A DNA stretch of 64,000 bases from Endomychus coccineus (Eukaryota > Arthropoda > Insecta > Coleoptera > Endomychidae), in the NCBI GenBank assembly GCA_958510875.1, contig OY294068.1, positions 33,708,297 through 33,772,296 on the forward strand, read 5' to 3'. Each line of letters begins with the position of its first letter. Position 1 is the first letter of the stretch. The position numbers and the translations under genes are program-made. Positions 10,885 through 20,597 of this stretch are shown piece by piece. Below the pieces are notes generated by a model, which saw only the letters and a program-made list of their open reading frames with translations, had not been told where the DNA came from and made no database searches.

Positions 10885-12018
10885 TATTGTGGATGATATC
10901 ATGAGAAGTATAGACCAAGGACTTGCATCTGCATTGGTATTATTAGATTTTTCGAAAGCCTTTGATACGCTGGACCACTCTCTCCTAGTAGCCAAGTTGA
11001 GGTTTTATGGTTTCAGCGATACAGTTTGTAATTTTTTCATGTCTTTTCTTGGTGACAGAACACAGGTTAATGAATGCAGAGGTGAAAGGTCTCCGGTTCG
11101 TCATATCACTTCTGGGGTTCCGTAGGGTTCTGTGATTGGTCCCTTATTGTTCCTTATCTATACGACCGATATGTTTGAGAGTATTCGGCAGATGTTTGCT
11201 GATGACACTCAGAGTCGGTCTGTCTTTTTACCTGGGAATGTTATACGCGCTGCTGCTGCTTTGAATCGTGACTTCTATTTCTGTTCATGCGCGTGCAAAT
11301 AATCTCAAATTGAATCCAAAAAAGTGTATATATATGGTATTTTGTCCTAGGAACCGCAGAACACATATGCTGCAGAACTTTAGGTTGATGATTGACGGTG
11401 AGCTTATTAACTACGTGGAGACAGGGAGAAATTTAGGGGTTATTTTTGACACTAACTTGAAATTTAGAGAGCATGTCTCATATGTTGTGAAAAAGCCTTT
11501 CTTGCACTCAAATTGATGTACTCTAACTACCATATCATTAACTTCAAAATGCGAAAAAAGCTTTGTGAGTGTTTAGTAATTCCACTACTACATTGTGGTA
11601 TATTTTCCCTGTTCGGACAAACTAGGCAGGTATCGTTTCCAGAAGGTTGTAAATACATGTGCTCGATTTATATTTGGTTTTGCAGTTTGACCACATCTCA
11701 CATAAGATGAAGGAGATCAGCTGGCTTAGCGTTGACCAGTTATACAGTTACCACTTCTCAATGTTTGTTTGTAAATTGTTGTCTACTTCATCACCACTTT
11801 ACTTGAGACAGAAGCTTACTTTCAGACAGGATGTGCATGATCTTCATTTGAGACATGTGAATAAATTGTCCTTGCCTAGATTTCGTTCTCCCATGTTTCA
11901 TAGATCTTTTTCGTACAATGTGCCGGTAATATTTAATAAGTACTGTTTACAACATGAGAATTTGTCAGTGAAGAGATTTCGTTTGAGGCTGAGAGACAGA
12001 AAATTTTCGGAGGGCTGA
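10885..12018 (+). pseudogene. Reverse transcriptase C-terminal part of the split non-LTR element
   Basis: Continues the fragment ending at 9621: VDDIMRSIDQGLASALVLLD, FSKAFDTLDHSLLVAKL, SGVP stop GSVIGPLLFLIY, MFADDTQ (catalytic YADD-type box near 11200), LKLNPKKC, NLGVIFDTNLKF and, at 11659-12018, the HISHKMKEISWLSVDQ and MFHRSFSYNVPVIFNKY tail. There are several frame changes (near 11125, 11270, 11516 and 11690). Sequence and tail resemble the element at 2782-4314, so both belong to the jockey/CR1-like group, though the two copies are quite diverged. Confidence 0.8.
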
Positions 12019-12230
12019 GAGTGTGTTGTCATTGCTCATCGACAGACTGGATCGTCATTTTCTCCCTTGTTTGTATCAGTTTAATTTAGGTTTAGATTTA
12101 GAATTTGTATGTATAATTTTGCTCATCTGGGGGTTCAAGTTAAGTAGCTTATGCTAGATCTTCGCCTCCCATTAGAATATTTGAATTCTTGATAAATTTA
12201 TATTATTATCATTATTATTATTATTATGTG
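12019..12230 (+). repeat. 3' UTR with ATT/ATC microsatellite tail
   Basis: The 3' UTR of the preceding element contains GATCTTCGCCTCCCA and ends in a degenerate ATT-repeat run (about 12203-12228), matching the 3' structures near 4440 and 4640. Confidence 0.6.
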
Positions 12231-12537
12231 TTTGTGAAGTTGAGACAAAATAACTTTCACAATATTGAGGCACTTTTTTCTGTGTCATTCAGTTATAACG
12301 TGCATTCCATTTGAATGGCGCAATGCTACTTACTGTTCTCGCTCTCCAGACAGCCGAGAGCTCAGGTCCTATATGACAAACAGAACTCAACTTGAAGCAC
12401 TTCCAAACAATTCTTAACATAAGCCCGCTGCCTTGAAAGATGTTCCTTCAACATAAATAACACACAAGGCTAACTCAAATCATATAAAGTTCTAACTGCC
12501 CTTGACTTGCTTAAAAACGCCGGACTAGCACATGTTT

Positions 12538-12930
12538 ACCGATTACAGATGAGCAAAGGACATATTTGTCCAAAACTTAGCTTCACTAAACGTTTCGCGG
12601 CTTTTATGGTTGCGACTCGCGCCACACCGTCACTACCAGTTGCAGTTTCACAAGGCATCTGGTTAATGTCCCTTATGAGAACTAAACTAGCAAGCTCTAG
12701 GTTAATTCCCGGCTGGTTTGCAGCTCTGACATGTACTCACGGTGCCAACGCTGCCAAAAATGCTGAGCCAGCTGCTGAACCCGTTGATAAATGGAGAGTC
12801 TTGATTCAGGTAACAACGTGCAGTCTGGATCTGAAATGTTGGTTATGGTACGCCCAATCAAGAAGTGTCCTGGTGATATAGGTAACAGATCTTCCGGTTC
12901 AGATGAAAGAGGAAAGAGGGGTCAGTTGTT
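12538..12930 (-). pseudogene. BEL/Pao retrotransposon integrase C-terminal fragment (DUF5641-like)
   Basis: On the minus strand from about 12930 one reads SPGHFLIGRTITNISDPD, QLAQHFWQRWHREYMSELQ, then after a frame change near 12735 LASLVLIRDINQMPCE and GSDGVARVATIKAAKRLVKL, ending at TAA near 12538. PGHFLIG, FWxRWxxEYxxxLQ, LVLI and GSDGVxRVAT are the signature order of the BEL/Pao integrase tail. Length is about 130 residues of a polyprotein that normally exceeds 1,500. No LTR is visible nearby. The plus-strand open frame over the same bases is a shadow. Confidence 0.85.
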
Positions 12931-12954
12931 TAGGATTCCTTCTACTTGGAGCAG

Positions 12955-13470
12955 GCCCGTATGATATATAATCAGCCTCTCCTGACAACAACTCTTACTT
13001 GTCCTGGATCGCCCTAGAATTAGTTTCGTCATAGTTTATGAAGTTGGAAGCTGAAACTTCTAGCTAAGTTGTCAGATTTTTGAAGTATGTTGTAATAGTA
13101 TTTCTTGTTACTACAGTTCTTGCTCTATCAATATGTTGCTCTAATCTAACTGTGAGAACGCCGCAACCATTTCATGTCAGGACGATTTTCTTTAAATCTT
13201 TCTTGAACCCTACTTGTTCTATTTGAATAAGAATGAACCACATTTCTCACATTCTGTTTGTGGAAAACCAGAGGTACCTTACTTCATTATTCCTTCTACC
13301 AGTTGCTTATATTCCCCTATAGTTAGGGCTGCCTGTCCTTCTAGTTTGTATTTATATTTCGTTTTCAGGGAGTCGTTTTAAGTTGTATAAGTTACTCCAT
13401 ATTTTTCTGATGCTTTACGAATACTGATTGAAGTCCTTTTAGCTTCACAAACAGTGTTTACCATACCTGA
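12955..13470 (-). pseudogene. pogo/Tigger-like transposase fragment
   Basis: Minus strand from about 13470: ISIRKASEKYGVTYTT (pipsqueak-type helix-turn-helix), then LEGQAALTIGEYKQLVEGIM, CGSFL, RFKENRPDMKWLRR (CENP-B-like region), VTRNTITTYFKNLTT and NFINYDETNSR near 13000, where the D of NYDETN corresponds to the first catalytic aspartate of the DDE_1 family. Frame changes and stops are frequent, and the part after the first aspartate is missing, replaced by the BEL/Pao scrap. Recognition is by family pattern; no terminal repeats were found. Confidence 0.7.
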
Positions 13471-14430
13471 ATTAGTATTTTAACACCACAATATCAGTTA
13501 CAATATTTGAAGTCAGTAATATTTGAGGAATGAATATGCAAAAACCGATTTTTATGTTTTTCGAGTTGGGCGTGAATTTCTGCTAATTTTGACATCCATT
13601 TGAAGCAGAGATGTGAACAAAAACATCTAAGTCCCGATGAAAAATAGATAAAAAGTCATTCCATTCATGGAAAACCCGATAAATTCAAAATTCAAGCAGA
13701 ACGCGATAAATCTAAAATTCACGCAAAAACGCAATTTATTCTATTTTTTGAACGTCATCTATGAACTTATCGTGAAAGTAACCATAAAAGATCTTATAAT
13801 GCTTGTGTAGATTAATTACATTTCTTGATAGACATTTTTCCCAGACGTGCTTCATAAATGACCTAATCACATCTATGAGTGACACACATTCAACAAGTTT
13901 AGAGTTTTCATATCACTTTTACTTATATTAATATTCTTTCAATTACACGTGTAGAAAGGAAGTTTTTAGGAATTTAAGTTCTATTATAAGATATTTGTTC
14001 AATACGATATAGGTTCAAATTAAATGTTTTTTTATATTTATTGAGTAAAGTTCCCATTTTTTTGAGTACATCGTATTGCTGAAAATTTGTTTTGAAAGTA
14101 CTAATACTCATTCAATTAATTAAAACCCTTGCAAATCCCTACATGCATCTTTATAATGTTAAAAGTATATTTTAGATAGAATACTCAAATAGCAATATTC
14201 CTAATGAGGTCTGACAATCTTTTTCTATTACCTCATAAATCTTTAACATCTGGTTCGAAAGTGGATACTTGAGCATTATATTTTTTGGTTTTAGTTGCAG
14301 ACTTTGTTTGACATGAGTTATTATGAGTATAACATAATCTGCTAAGTTGATTATCCATATACTCAAAACATCAATGTTTTACAGATTCGATTATTTGTGT
14401 TTCTGTTCGTTTCGGCGACGTGTGTATTTT
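13471..14430. other. No recognisable feature
   Basis: AT-rich sequence. A local repeat of GATAAATTCAAAATTCA-type phrases near 13680-13730 is the only structure noticed. Confidence 0.5.
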
Positions 14431-14439
14431 GAATTAAAA

Positions 14440-14640
14440 TTGGGGCGATGAGGACGCTTCGTGCTGATACAATTAGTTTTAAAGAATTTCGTTTCAGACG
14501 TAATACGTCTGATGATGGTTTTGAGACCGAAACATACTAAAGCAGAAAAAAATAAGCATATGTGTTAGTGTGACCTATTTCCCGAGAATTTATATAAAAT
14601 TCATACTTGGGTCAAGAATCACTATTAATTTGAAAGTACC
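14440..14640 (+). mobile_element. Penelope-like terminal repeat with decayed hammerhead core
   Basis: The plus strand at 14509-14535 reads CTGATGA, a short hairpin (GGTTTTGAGACC) and GAAAC, the hammerhead core layout. It is followed by GTGTGACCTATTTCCCGAG, AATTCATACTTGGGTCAAGA and ATCACTATTAAT. The same composite occurs inverted at 57325-57441 and twice at 33120-33310. Here the loop after GAAAC is ATAC and the following G is lost, and stem I does not pair, so this copy should be inactive. Assignment to Penelope-like elements rests on known hammerhead motifs in PLE terminal repeats and the PLE endonuclease remnants in this window. Confidence 0.6.
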
Positions 14641-16180
14641 TTCACATCGTAATTTCATAAAAAAAACAAAATCCAACTTTCAAGCAAATACCGGTATATC
14701 CAGCACATGTTATTATGTATTAAAAAAACAGTTGATTTTCTTCCATCAACAATTTGTAATCAAAATCTAAATCCAAACATGCTATGGAGAAATCTCTAGA
14801 AATGTTTACCGTTCATGTCACAATTACAGCAAACGTATGGTTGCTCTTATTACTAAGACCCCGAAAATACAGAAGTCAGCCAAACACACGTGGTACATTA
14901 GCGATCGAAACTACATTCATAACACAAGAAACTATACTATAATACAGTTCAACTGTAGATACACTATGAAACTTTAAATAGGAGATAATCACCCTTATCC
15001 ACTTTTTAGTTTTAGTTCTTATTTATACAAGAACCAATTCTTGTTCTATTAAGATGATCATAAAGCGGCTGACATCTATTGCGATTGCAAAAGCCTCAGT
15101 CACAACCAACACCTGTAAGTTGATTTTCTTGTTGGACCAAACATTTTCTTATTTATATGTTCACTCGGTTCTCTAAAAAACAATGAATATAAAAATTCCG
15201 ATATCCGGCTTAAAAATGAATTTTACCTTGTTAAAAAAAACAATTTAACATTGAAGTTTAATATATTCCACTAACCATCTATCCTACAGTTATGATCAAT
15301 GTTATAATATATCTTCTTCTAGAAATCGAATTACTGTCTATCGTTTTCTTCGGAAGTCTAGAATACAAAAATATACTACCCTATTGAGAATAGGACATTT
15401 AACAAATAATTCATCATGATAGGGCTAATAATAGTACTGACAATCTGGAGAATTGTGTCTTGTAGTTGAATACAGAAATCTCTTTTGTGGGCGGTATATA
15501 TCATTCATTACATTTATTCAACTCCAGCGCACGTTAACGGTTTCCCTTTAATATTTGCAGAATGAGAAACCTACCTACTGCAATATTGGATTTGAGTTTT
15601 CAATTCTATTAATAATGCTATGATTGGTTGTTCGAATTTCAATATACTTACCAATTCGTAACATGAATGTGAGTATGAATATGACTTCGTGTTATATTAA
15701 AAGTTTTGTAATTCACGATTCATTATATATTGAAATTCCTGTGAGAATTCTTAATTCCTGTAAGAATTCTTGAGATGGTTGGAATATGAATGTTTGACAG
15801 CAAATTCTCTTGGGAATGTCATATAAGAATTCTGAATCAAATAATTACTAGTATTAAGAAGTTTATGATGGCAGCTATTACTTCTGAAGGTTGAAACTCG
15901 TGAAATAGAAAAAGCAATCACTTCGTTTTCTTATACAAAAACAATTCTTTGATACGCTTTGATAAGTACCTAGCCTTTCACAAAAGATGTATGAGAATAA
16001 CAATTAAGTTTGCTATATGGTGGCAAACCCTATTGTCTTTCAGAGAAACCGTGTGATAAGCACACCCTTTTCTGAATGGTTGGAAATTAAAAAAAATCAT
16101 AACTTGCAGTATACATTCAATCGATTCAAAACATTTATAGTAAATTTATGTTAATTTGAAAGTTCTTACACCCAAATTTC
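14641..16180. other. No recognisable feature
   Basis: About 1.5 kb of AT-rich sequence with no long frames and no family motifs. A small direct repeat of the AATTCCTGTRAGAATTCTT type lies at 15733-15771. Confidence 0.5.
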
Positions 16181-16189
16181 AACAAAATC

Positions 16190-16601
16190 GTTTGGCACTA
16201 CAACTCAGCCGACTGGGACGGTCTTCGCAAGTTTTTCTCCGAGTTTCCTCGGAGAAGCGTATGTTTTGAATCTGATGACCCAACGCAACGTGCCTCAAAG
16301 ATCTCGGAATGGAAAGCAACATACCCCATGCCAACACATCACCGTCATCTGGTGAACGATGGTTCAATAAAATCTATTCTAGAGCCGTCGCTTCAAAACA
16401 AACAACATACCGTCGTTGGCGCGTTGACGGGTATATTCCGATATAATGTCTATCAACTCTGGTGTTCCACAGGAATCAGTGTTGGACCAAATTCATTTCT
16501 GCGCCATAAAAACGATCTGGTGAAAGTGACCACCAGTCCCGTCTACAGCTTTGCAGATGATGATACACTTATTACCGCTGTCTCATCTAGAGCTCCTATA
16601 C
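16190..16601 (+). pseudogene. Reverse transcriptase fragment, 5' portion, interrupted by a hAT MITE
   Basis: From about 16444, MSINSGVPQESVLDQIHFC corresponds to the GVPQGSVLGPxLFL block, and SFADDDTLITAVSS (near 16550-16588) is the catalytic box. Upstream, 16190-16440 is consistent with palm-region sequence but frames are broken. The fragment ends where a MITE with an 8-bp target duplication begins and resumes at 16915. Confidence 0.65.
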
Positions 16602-16906
16602 CAGGAGTTCCCAACCTTTTTGCACCTGCGTACCACTTGACTTTTTGAGACATTTTGGTGTACCACCCGACCTAAGTATTTTAATAAACGAATAATATTT
16701 ACTCTTCATGTTCAAAGACTTTTTGAATTAAATTCCTGAGAAAACTTCACATTTAATGGTTAGATATTTGTTCATTTATAACATGCTTATAATGAAGAAG
16801 AAATAAAAAAAAATTAAAATGGTATTATTTTACAGTTTTATTTATTACTCATCACTCGCGCGTACCACCTGATACGTTCACGCGTACCACCGATTGGGAA
16901 CCCCTG
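16602..16906. mobile_element. 305-bp hAT MITE
   Basis: Starts CAGGAGTTCCCAAC and ends with the inverse TTGGGAACCCCTG, flanked by the perfect 8-bp duplication TCCTATAC (16594-16601, 16907-16914). Subterminal GCGTACCAC occurs three times near the two ends in both orientations. The interior is AT-rich and non-coding. CAGGGGTTCCCAA-type ends with 8-bp duplications are characteristic of hAT MITEs. Confidence 0.92.
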
Positions 16907-16914
16907 TCCTATAC

Positions 16915-17720
16915 CATCCAATGGAGACAGATACAGATTAACGAAATTAATGGAGATCTGGGAAATATTTTGAAATGGGAACCCGATTTCTAGTGGAATT
17001 CAATGTAACCAAAACTCAAGCTTGCATCTTCTCCAGAAAAGCAGATCCCATAATCCAAAATATGACGATGTTAGGTACAACTATTCCTATGGCGTCTTCC
17101 ATATCCATGTTTGGGATCACCACCAACAGCACCCTCACATGGGATGATCATGTCCATTGCCAAAATCGCTCCACGAAAACTTGGGATTCCATTCCTTGCC
17201 ATGATCCATTTTACATCCAACTATTACTCCTAATCCAGCAGCTCCTCATAATCTACGAATCACGAATTTGACCTATCCTGGAGTACCCACATGTTTGGAG
17301 TTCGGCTCTTAAACATACGCTGAATTCCTTGGATTCTATCCACAAGAGAGTCATTCGTCTGATTGATGATGACCAATGAGTTCATTGACCTCTCAAGAAC
17401 GTCGTAGAAGGCTGTGAGAACTATCTTTTCTCGATAGATATCTCCATGGTAGGTGTTGTTCCACCACGAGATATTGCAGATAGTCAAACTAGACGAGTTT
17501 AAACTAGTTACCACTTCATAGTCAAACTCGAAACCTGTCGAATTTCTTCCTACAATTTCTATCATCTTTCTATCGAAACGCAAAGATGTGGAACTCTTCA
17601 CATAGTGGAATCTTTCCTTATGGATGTAACCTCCAAACTTTCAAAGAAAAAATTGGAATGTCTATCTCCTCTCCTAACATTCCACCGCTGGCTCACACGA
17701 TGTTCTTCGAACAGTATGGG
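16915..17720 (+). pseudogene. Reverse transcriptase fragment, 3' portion to the C-terminus
   Basis: Resumes after the MITE: LKWGTRFLVEFNVTKTQACI (thumb region with KTQ), then SISMFGITTNSTLTWDDHV, HVWSSALKHTLNSLDSIHKR, GVVPPRDIADSQTRR, and finally MWNSSHSGIFPYGCNLQTFK near 17586-17650, the usual end of this non-LTR group (xLWNSLPxxxFPxxYNLxxFK). Several stops and frame changes. The Helentron chimera (17744-19352) is inserted directly after this end. Confidence 0.75.
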
Positions 17721-17743
17721 TTTCCCTCTAGTGTAGTCAGTAT

Positions 17744-19352
17744 AAAAAAAAGATACGTGTGGCACTCGGGGACTGCCGCGGTAAAGCTATTGCATAGCAT
17801 TTTTTCTCAACTTCTGCAATTGTAATTATTTATTTTTTTAAATTTATTCAGTATTTTTTTTTCTTTGATATTTTAATTCAAGTTTTTTCTTTGATATTAA
17901 TTCACGTTACACTTTTTGAGCGTGGTGACCGATAAGAAAACATGTAGATTATTCAGGAATTTTTATCATTGAAACTGTAGGTTTATGGTAACTGAAATAA
18001 GAAACATAAGTTTGAGACTTGATATCCTCTAAATATCTGGAAAATACCGCGTCAATGGTGGTTCCATATTTTGTTGTGGATTCTTGTGGATCATTATTCA
18101 TTTTCAAATTCAATTTTTCGAAAGAAAAGTTTTCAATCGCTCTGATTTTTTCATCATCATTATCAAGCGAAGTTGATGTTGAAATCGCCAGCCAAGATAG
18201 ATGGAAATTTATTACTATTTGTATCAAGTATTTTCGACCCTTCTTCAGTGTACTCCAGTAAAGTGCGATGAATAAAATGCTCTACCTCGTCCAATTTTGG
18301 ATTCGGAGAAATGTAAATTGCTACCATGACTATGTTTAGGCCATTTCTAAGTTTGCATACGCACACACAAATATCTCCAAAAAATGAGCGCCTAACATTA
18401 ACATCGCTAACGTGTGCAATATTTATTTCAATATTCGGAGTCATAATATTAATTACATTATTATTATTTTGGTAAATAGCTACCCCACCTTTTGGAACAG
18501 TATCTCGTTTGAATTGAACAATACAATTGGAATTAGGTATTTTAACTGGATTATCATGGGCCATGCAAGTTTCGGTAAGAAGTAACACAGTTGTTTGTCT
18601 CGTAACTGAATCTTGTAAATCGTATTTGTGACTATTTAGACTTTGGCAATTGGAAGTCATTATTGAAATGCCATTTCTATTACTAATGAAATCTAAGACA
18701 CTTTGAGCTGTCGTCTGACCACTATTTAAAGGCAATCTTTTGAATTCTTGCAACAAAGATGCAGCCGATGCAGCTTGCCTTCGATTATTATAAAACTTGA
18801 ATGTAGAATTATCGTTTTTTGTCGTGATATACAACTTTTCAATATTAGTCACCCGAGAGAGCGCAACATAAACGAGTTCCTGTTATTTTTCGTTACGAAA
18901 TTTCTTGATTCGGTCGCCGCGCTCAAAGCCCGCGATAAAAGCTATATGCAATATATGCAATAGCTTAATAGAAACAGGTACTCGCAGGTCTCTGCTACGC
19001 GCGTCTAACGTATAAACTCTAACTGACGCGTAGCAAGCTCCTCGAGGCATATGTCAAAATGATTTCGTTCGTAGCTAATTACATAGGACGTCTGGAGTTC
19101 ATGCAATTATGTTTTTAGATAATTCGAACCTTCTAATTTCGATAGGCCACGTGAAAATCCCGGAGTCTAAAGCGGTAGAGTGTTATAACATTCGTATAAA
19201 ATAGCGAAATTTCTCACGTTTGGAAACTTCAAATTAATTAATTAATTTGACACATGTTAGGTGTTTAGGTCTTAGGTTATTTTTCGTTACGGAATTTCTT
19301 GATTCGGTCGCCGCGCTCAAAGCCCGCGATAAAAGCTATATGCAATAGCTTA
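17744..19352 (-). mobile_element. Helentron-derived chimera, copy 1
   Basis: The minus strand begins TTAAGCTATTGCATATAGC (from 19352) and ends near 17744 with GCTATGCAATAGC, CCGCGG, AGTCCCCGAGTGCCACACG and a T-run. The 13-bp AAGCTATTGCATA near the start and its inverse TATGCAATAGCTT near the end are subterminal inverted repeats, a hallmark of Helentrons and DINE-1/HINE elements. The first ~75 bp (19280-19352) recur at about 18890-18965, enclosing about 330 bp of non-coding sequence. After the second copy come the last helicase motif and an endonuclease domain. Copy 2 at 38409-40052 has the same composite structure, so it moved as a unit. Confidence 0.8.
17949..18897 (-). pseudogene. Helentron helicase C-terminus plus AP-endonuclease-like domain, copy 1
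   Basis: The frame from 18897 begins ELVYVALSRVTNIEKLYIT, which is helicase motif VI of PIF1-type helicases (VALSRV), followed by a linker and then an endonuclease/exonuclease/phosphatase fold: SNCQSLNSHKYDLQ (metal-binding N), LLLTETCM (catalytic E) and ILAGDFNINF (DFN box, near 18170). Here the frame stops; a small insertion rich in TGATGATG precedes the remainder (LNLKMNNDPQESTTKYG, then TIDAVFSRY and SYHKPTVSM) at 17949-18130. Rep and most of the helicase are missing. Helentrons are known to encode such an endonuclease downstream of the helicase. This copy is broken by the insertion at about 18150-18170. Confidence 0.8.
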
Positions 19353-19410
19353 AAAACAGAAACAATTATCGAATTAAACTTAAATATACACTGCACTTTA
19401 ATAGTTTAGA

Positions 19411-19484
19411 ACAAACGGTATGTTGTCTAGGGGCTAGGATTATTGGCTCCCCCACTCAGTAGAGTCGTCTTCGATTCCCAGAAA
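19411..19484 (+). pseudogene. tRNA-Glu-like pseudogene
   Basis: GTCTAGGGGCTAGGATTATT matches the tRNA-Glu D-arm/A-box pattern (GTCTAGTGGCTAGGATATC), and TTCGATTCCC about 45 bp downstream matches the B box and T loop. The anticodon arm (GGCTCCCCCACTCAG) and acceptor arm do not pair properly and no terminator run follows closely. I call a decayed tRNA-Glu copy or SINE head; a functional gene is unlikely. Confidence 0.6.
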
Positions 19485-19725
19485 TTCAAGTTTTGTTTTT
19501 GTACATTTTCTTCAGAACGTCAATTTGAATAGTATTTAGTTGTGTGGGGACATTGAAATAGATAATTTATTCCATTATCTTCACAAACAAATACGAAGAG
19601 AATGTGGAACAATCATATAAAAATCATTAACCAAATCAAATGCCACGCACACTATTTATTTATCCTATAAGCAACAACACATCTCTAGTTCCATACTGTT
19701 CTACTGGAATAAGGAATTTTACATT

Positions 19726-20028
19726 TTAATATGTAGTGTCAGAATGACAGTTCCACTGACTCGCTTTTGAATAGTCGCTAATGGTGACAACTACGCATTC
19801 TCCGACAAGAAAAGTGACACTGCACACACCACTCGCTTTGCAAGTCAGGTTGCCCGGGACAAGTTGAATTGGAATATCGCGGGACGATGGCATCTTTCGA
19901 AGTTCATTCATTTTTCCCTTCAGAATAACCAAGTTCGAGAGCAAAACGACTGATCGCGGTTCTTGGATGGAAATTAACCTAAAACAGCTTGATATATTCT
20001 GATTTGATAAGGGCGATAAAGATTCCAC
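19726..20028 (-). CDS. Unidentified 100-residue open frame
   Basis: Open from ATG at 20028 to a stop at 19726. The translation has a cysteine-containing C-terminal half (NLTCKASGVCSVTFLVGECV) and ends QWNCHSDTTY; I recognise no family. It lies just outside the errantivirus 3' LTR (20054-20279), so its 5' side is adjacent to an insertion. It could be a piece of a host exon or of an old element, or chance. No splice-site or promoter evidence was found, hence low confidence. Confidence 0.2.
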   Translation of the reverse strand: MESLSPLSNQNISSCFRLISIQEPRSVVLLSNLVILKGKMNELRKMPSSRDIPIQLVPGNLTCKASGVCSVTFLVGECVVVTISDYSKASQWNCHSDTTY

Positions 20029-20053
20029 AAAGGTCGCATGATTTATTAACGCA

Positions 20054-20279
20054 AGTTATATGTCGTGGAATAATGAGAAGCATTAAAAAAGAACTTCACT
20101 GGAATTAATGAACAAGCATTAATATGAAACTAGAAAGAACATCTACGCGAGGTGAAGTAGTGTAATAGAATGAATTATAATAATAGAGATACATGTGTGT
20201 TGGGACGAGAGTACATGGTCAGCAATGATAAGGTTCATCCTATTATTACAGAGAGTCATCAGCTGTAGGCGATGTAACA
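20054..20279 (-). repeat. Errantivirus 3' LTR, short form
   Basis: The minus strand starts TGTTACATCGCC at 20279 right after a purine tract and ends ACGACATATAACT at 20054. Both ends match the 5' LTR, and the first ~200 bp align with 29351-29150 with many substitutions. It is only about 226 bp, against about 1.7 kb for the right-hand LTR, so one of the pair has lost or gained about 1.45 kb. Confidence 0.75.
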
Positions 20280-20597
20280 CCTCCCATCTTAAATGGATGA
20301 AAATTAGGTGCTTCTAATTTTTCAATGTAATCTCGTGTAACGGAATATCTACGAAAGGAGATTTCTTCGAATGTCATGACTAAAGGGCGGAATATATGCA
20401 CGTCAATTCAGTTAAAATATGCGCATATATATGCATAGTTTTTCTTTGAAATATGCAACAATATGCATTTATTTGTCAAAATGTGCAATTATATGCCTTG
20501 AATATAACATGGAAGAATGGAAATAAAGAAACGCCGACTCTCACAAAAATTATTTATTTTAAGTAAAATTAAAAGAAAAATATGATAGGTCAAATTT

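Noticed and set aside
12507..12881. 124-codon plus-strand open frame with an alanine-rich composition
   Set aside because: It is the antisense shadow of the BEL/Pao integrase tail readable on the minus strand at 12538-12930.
18748..18963. 71-codon frame similar to the one at 38797-39012
   Set aside because: Antisense to the Helentron helicase/endonuclease coding strand; similarity only reflects the two element copies.
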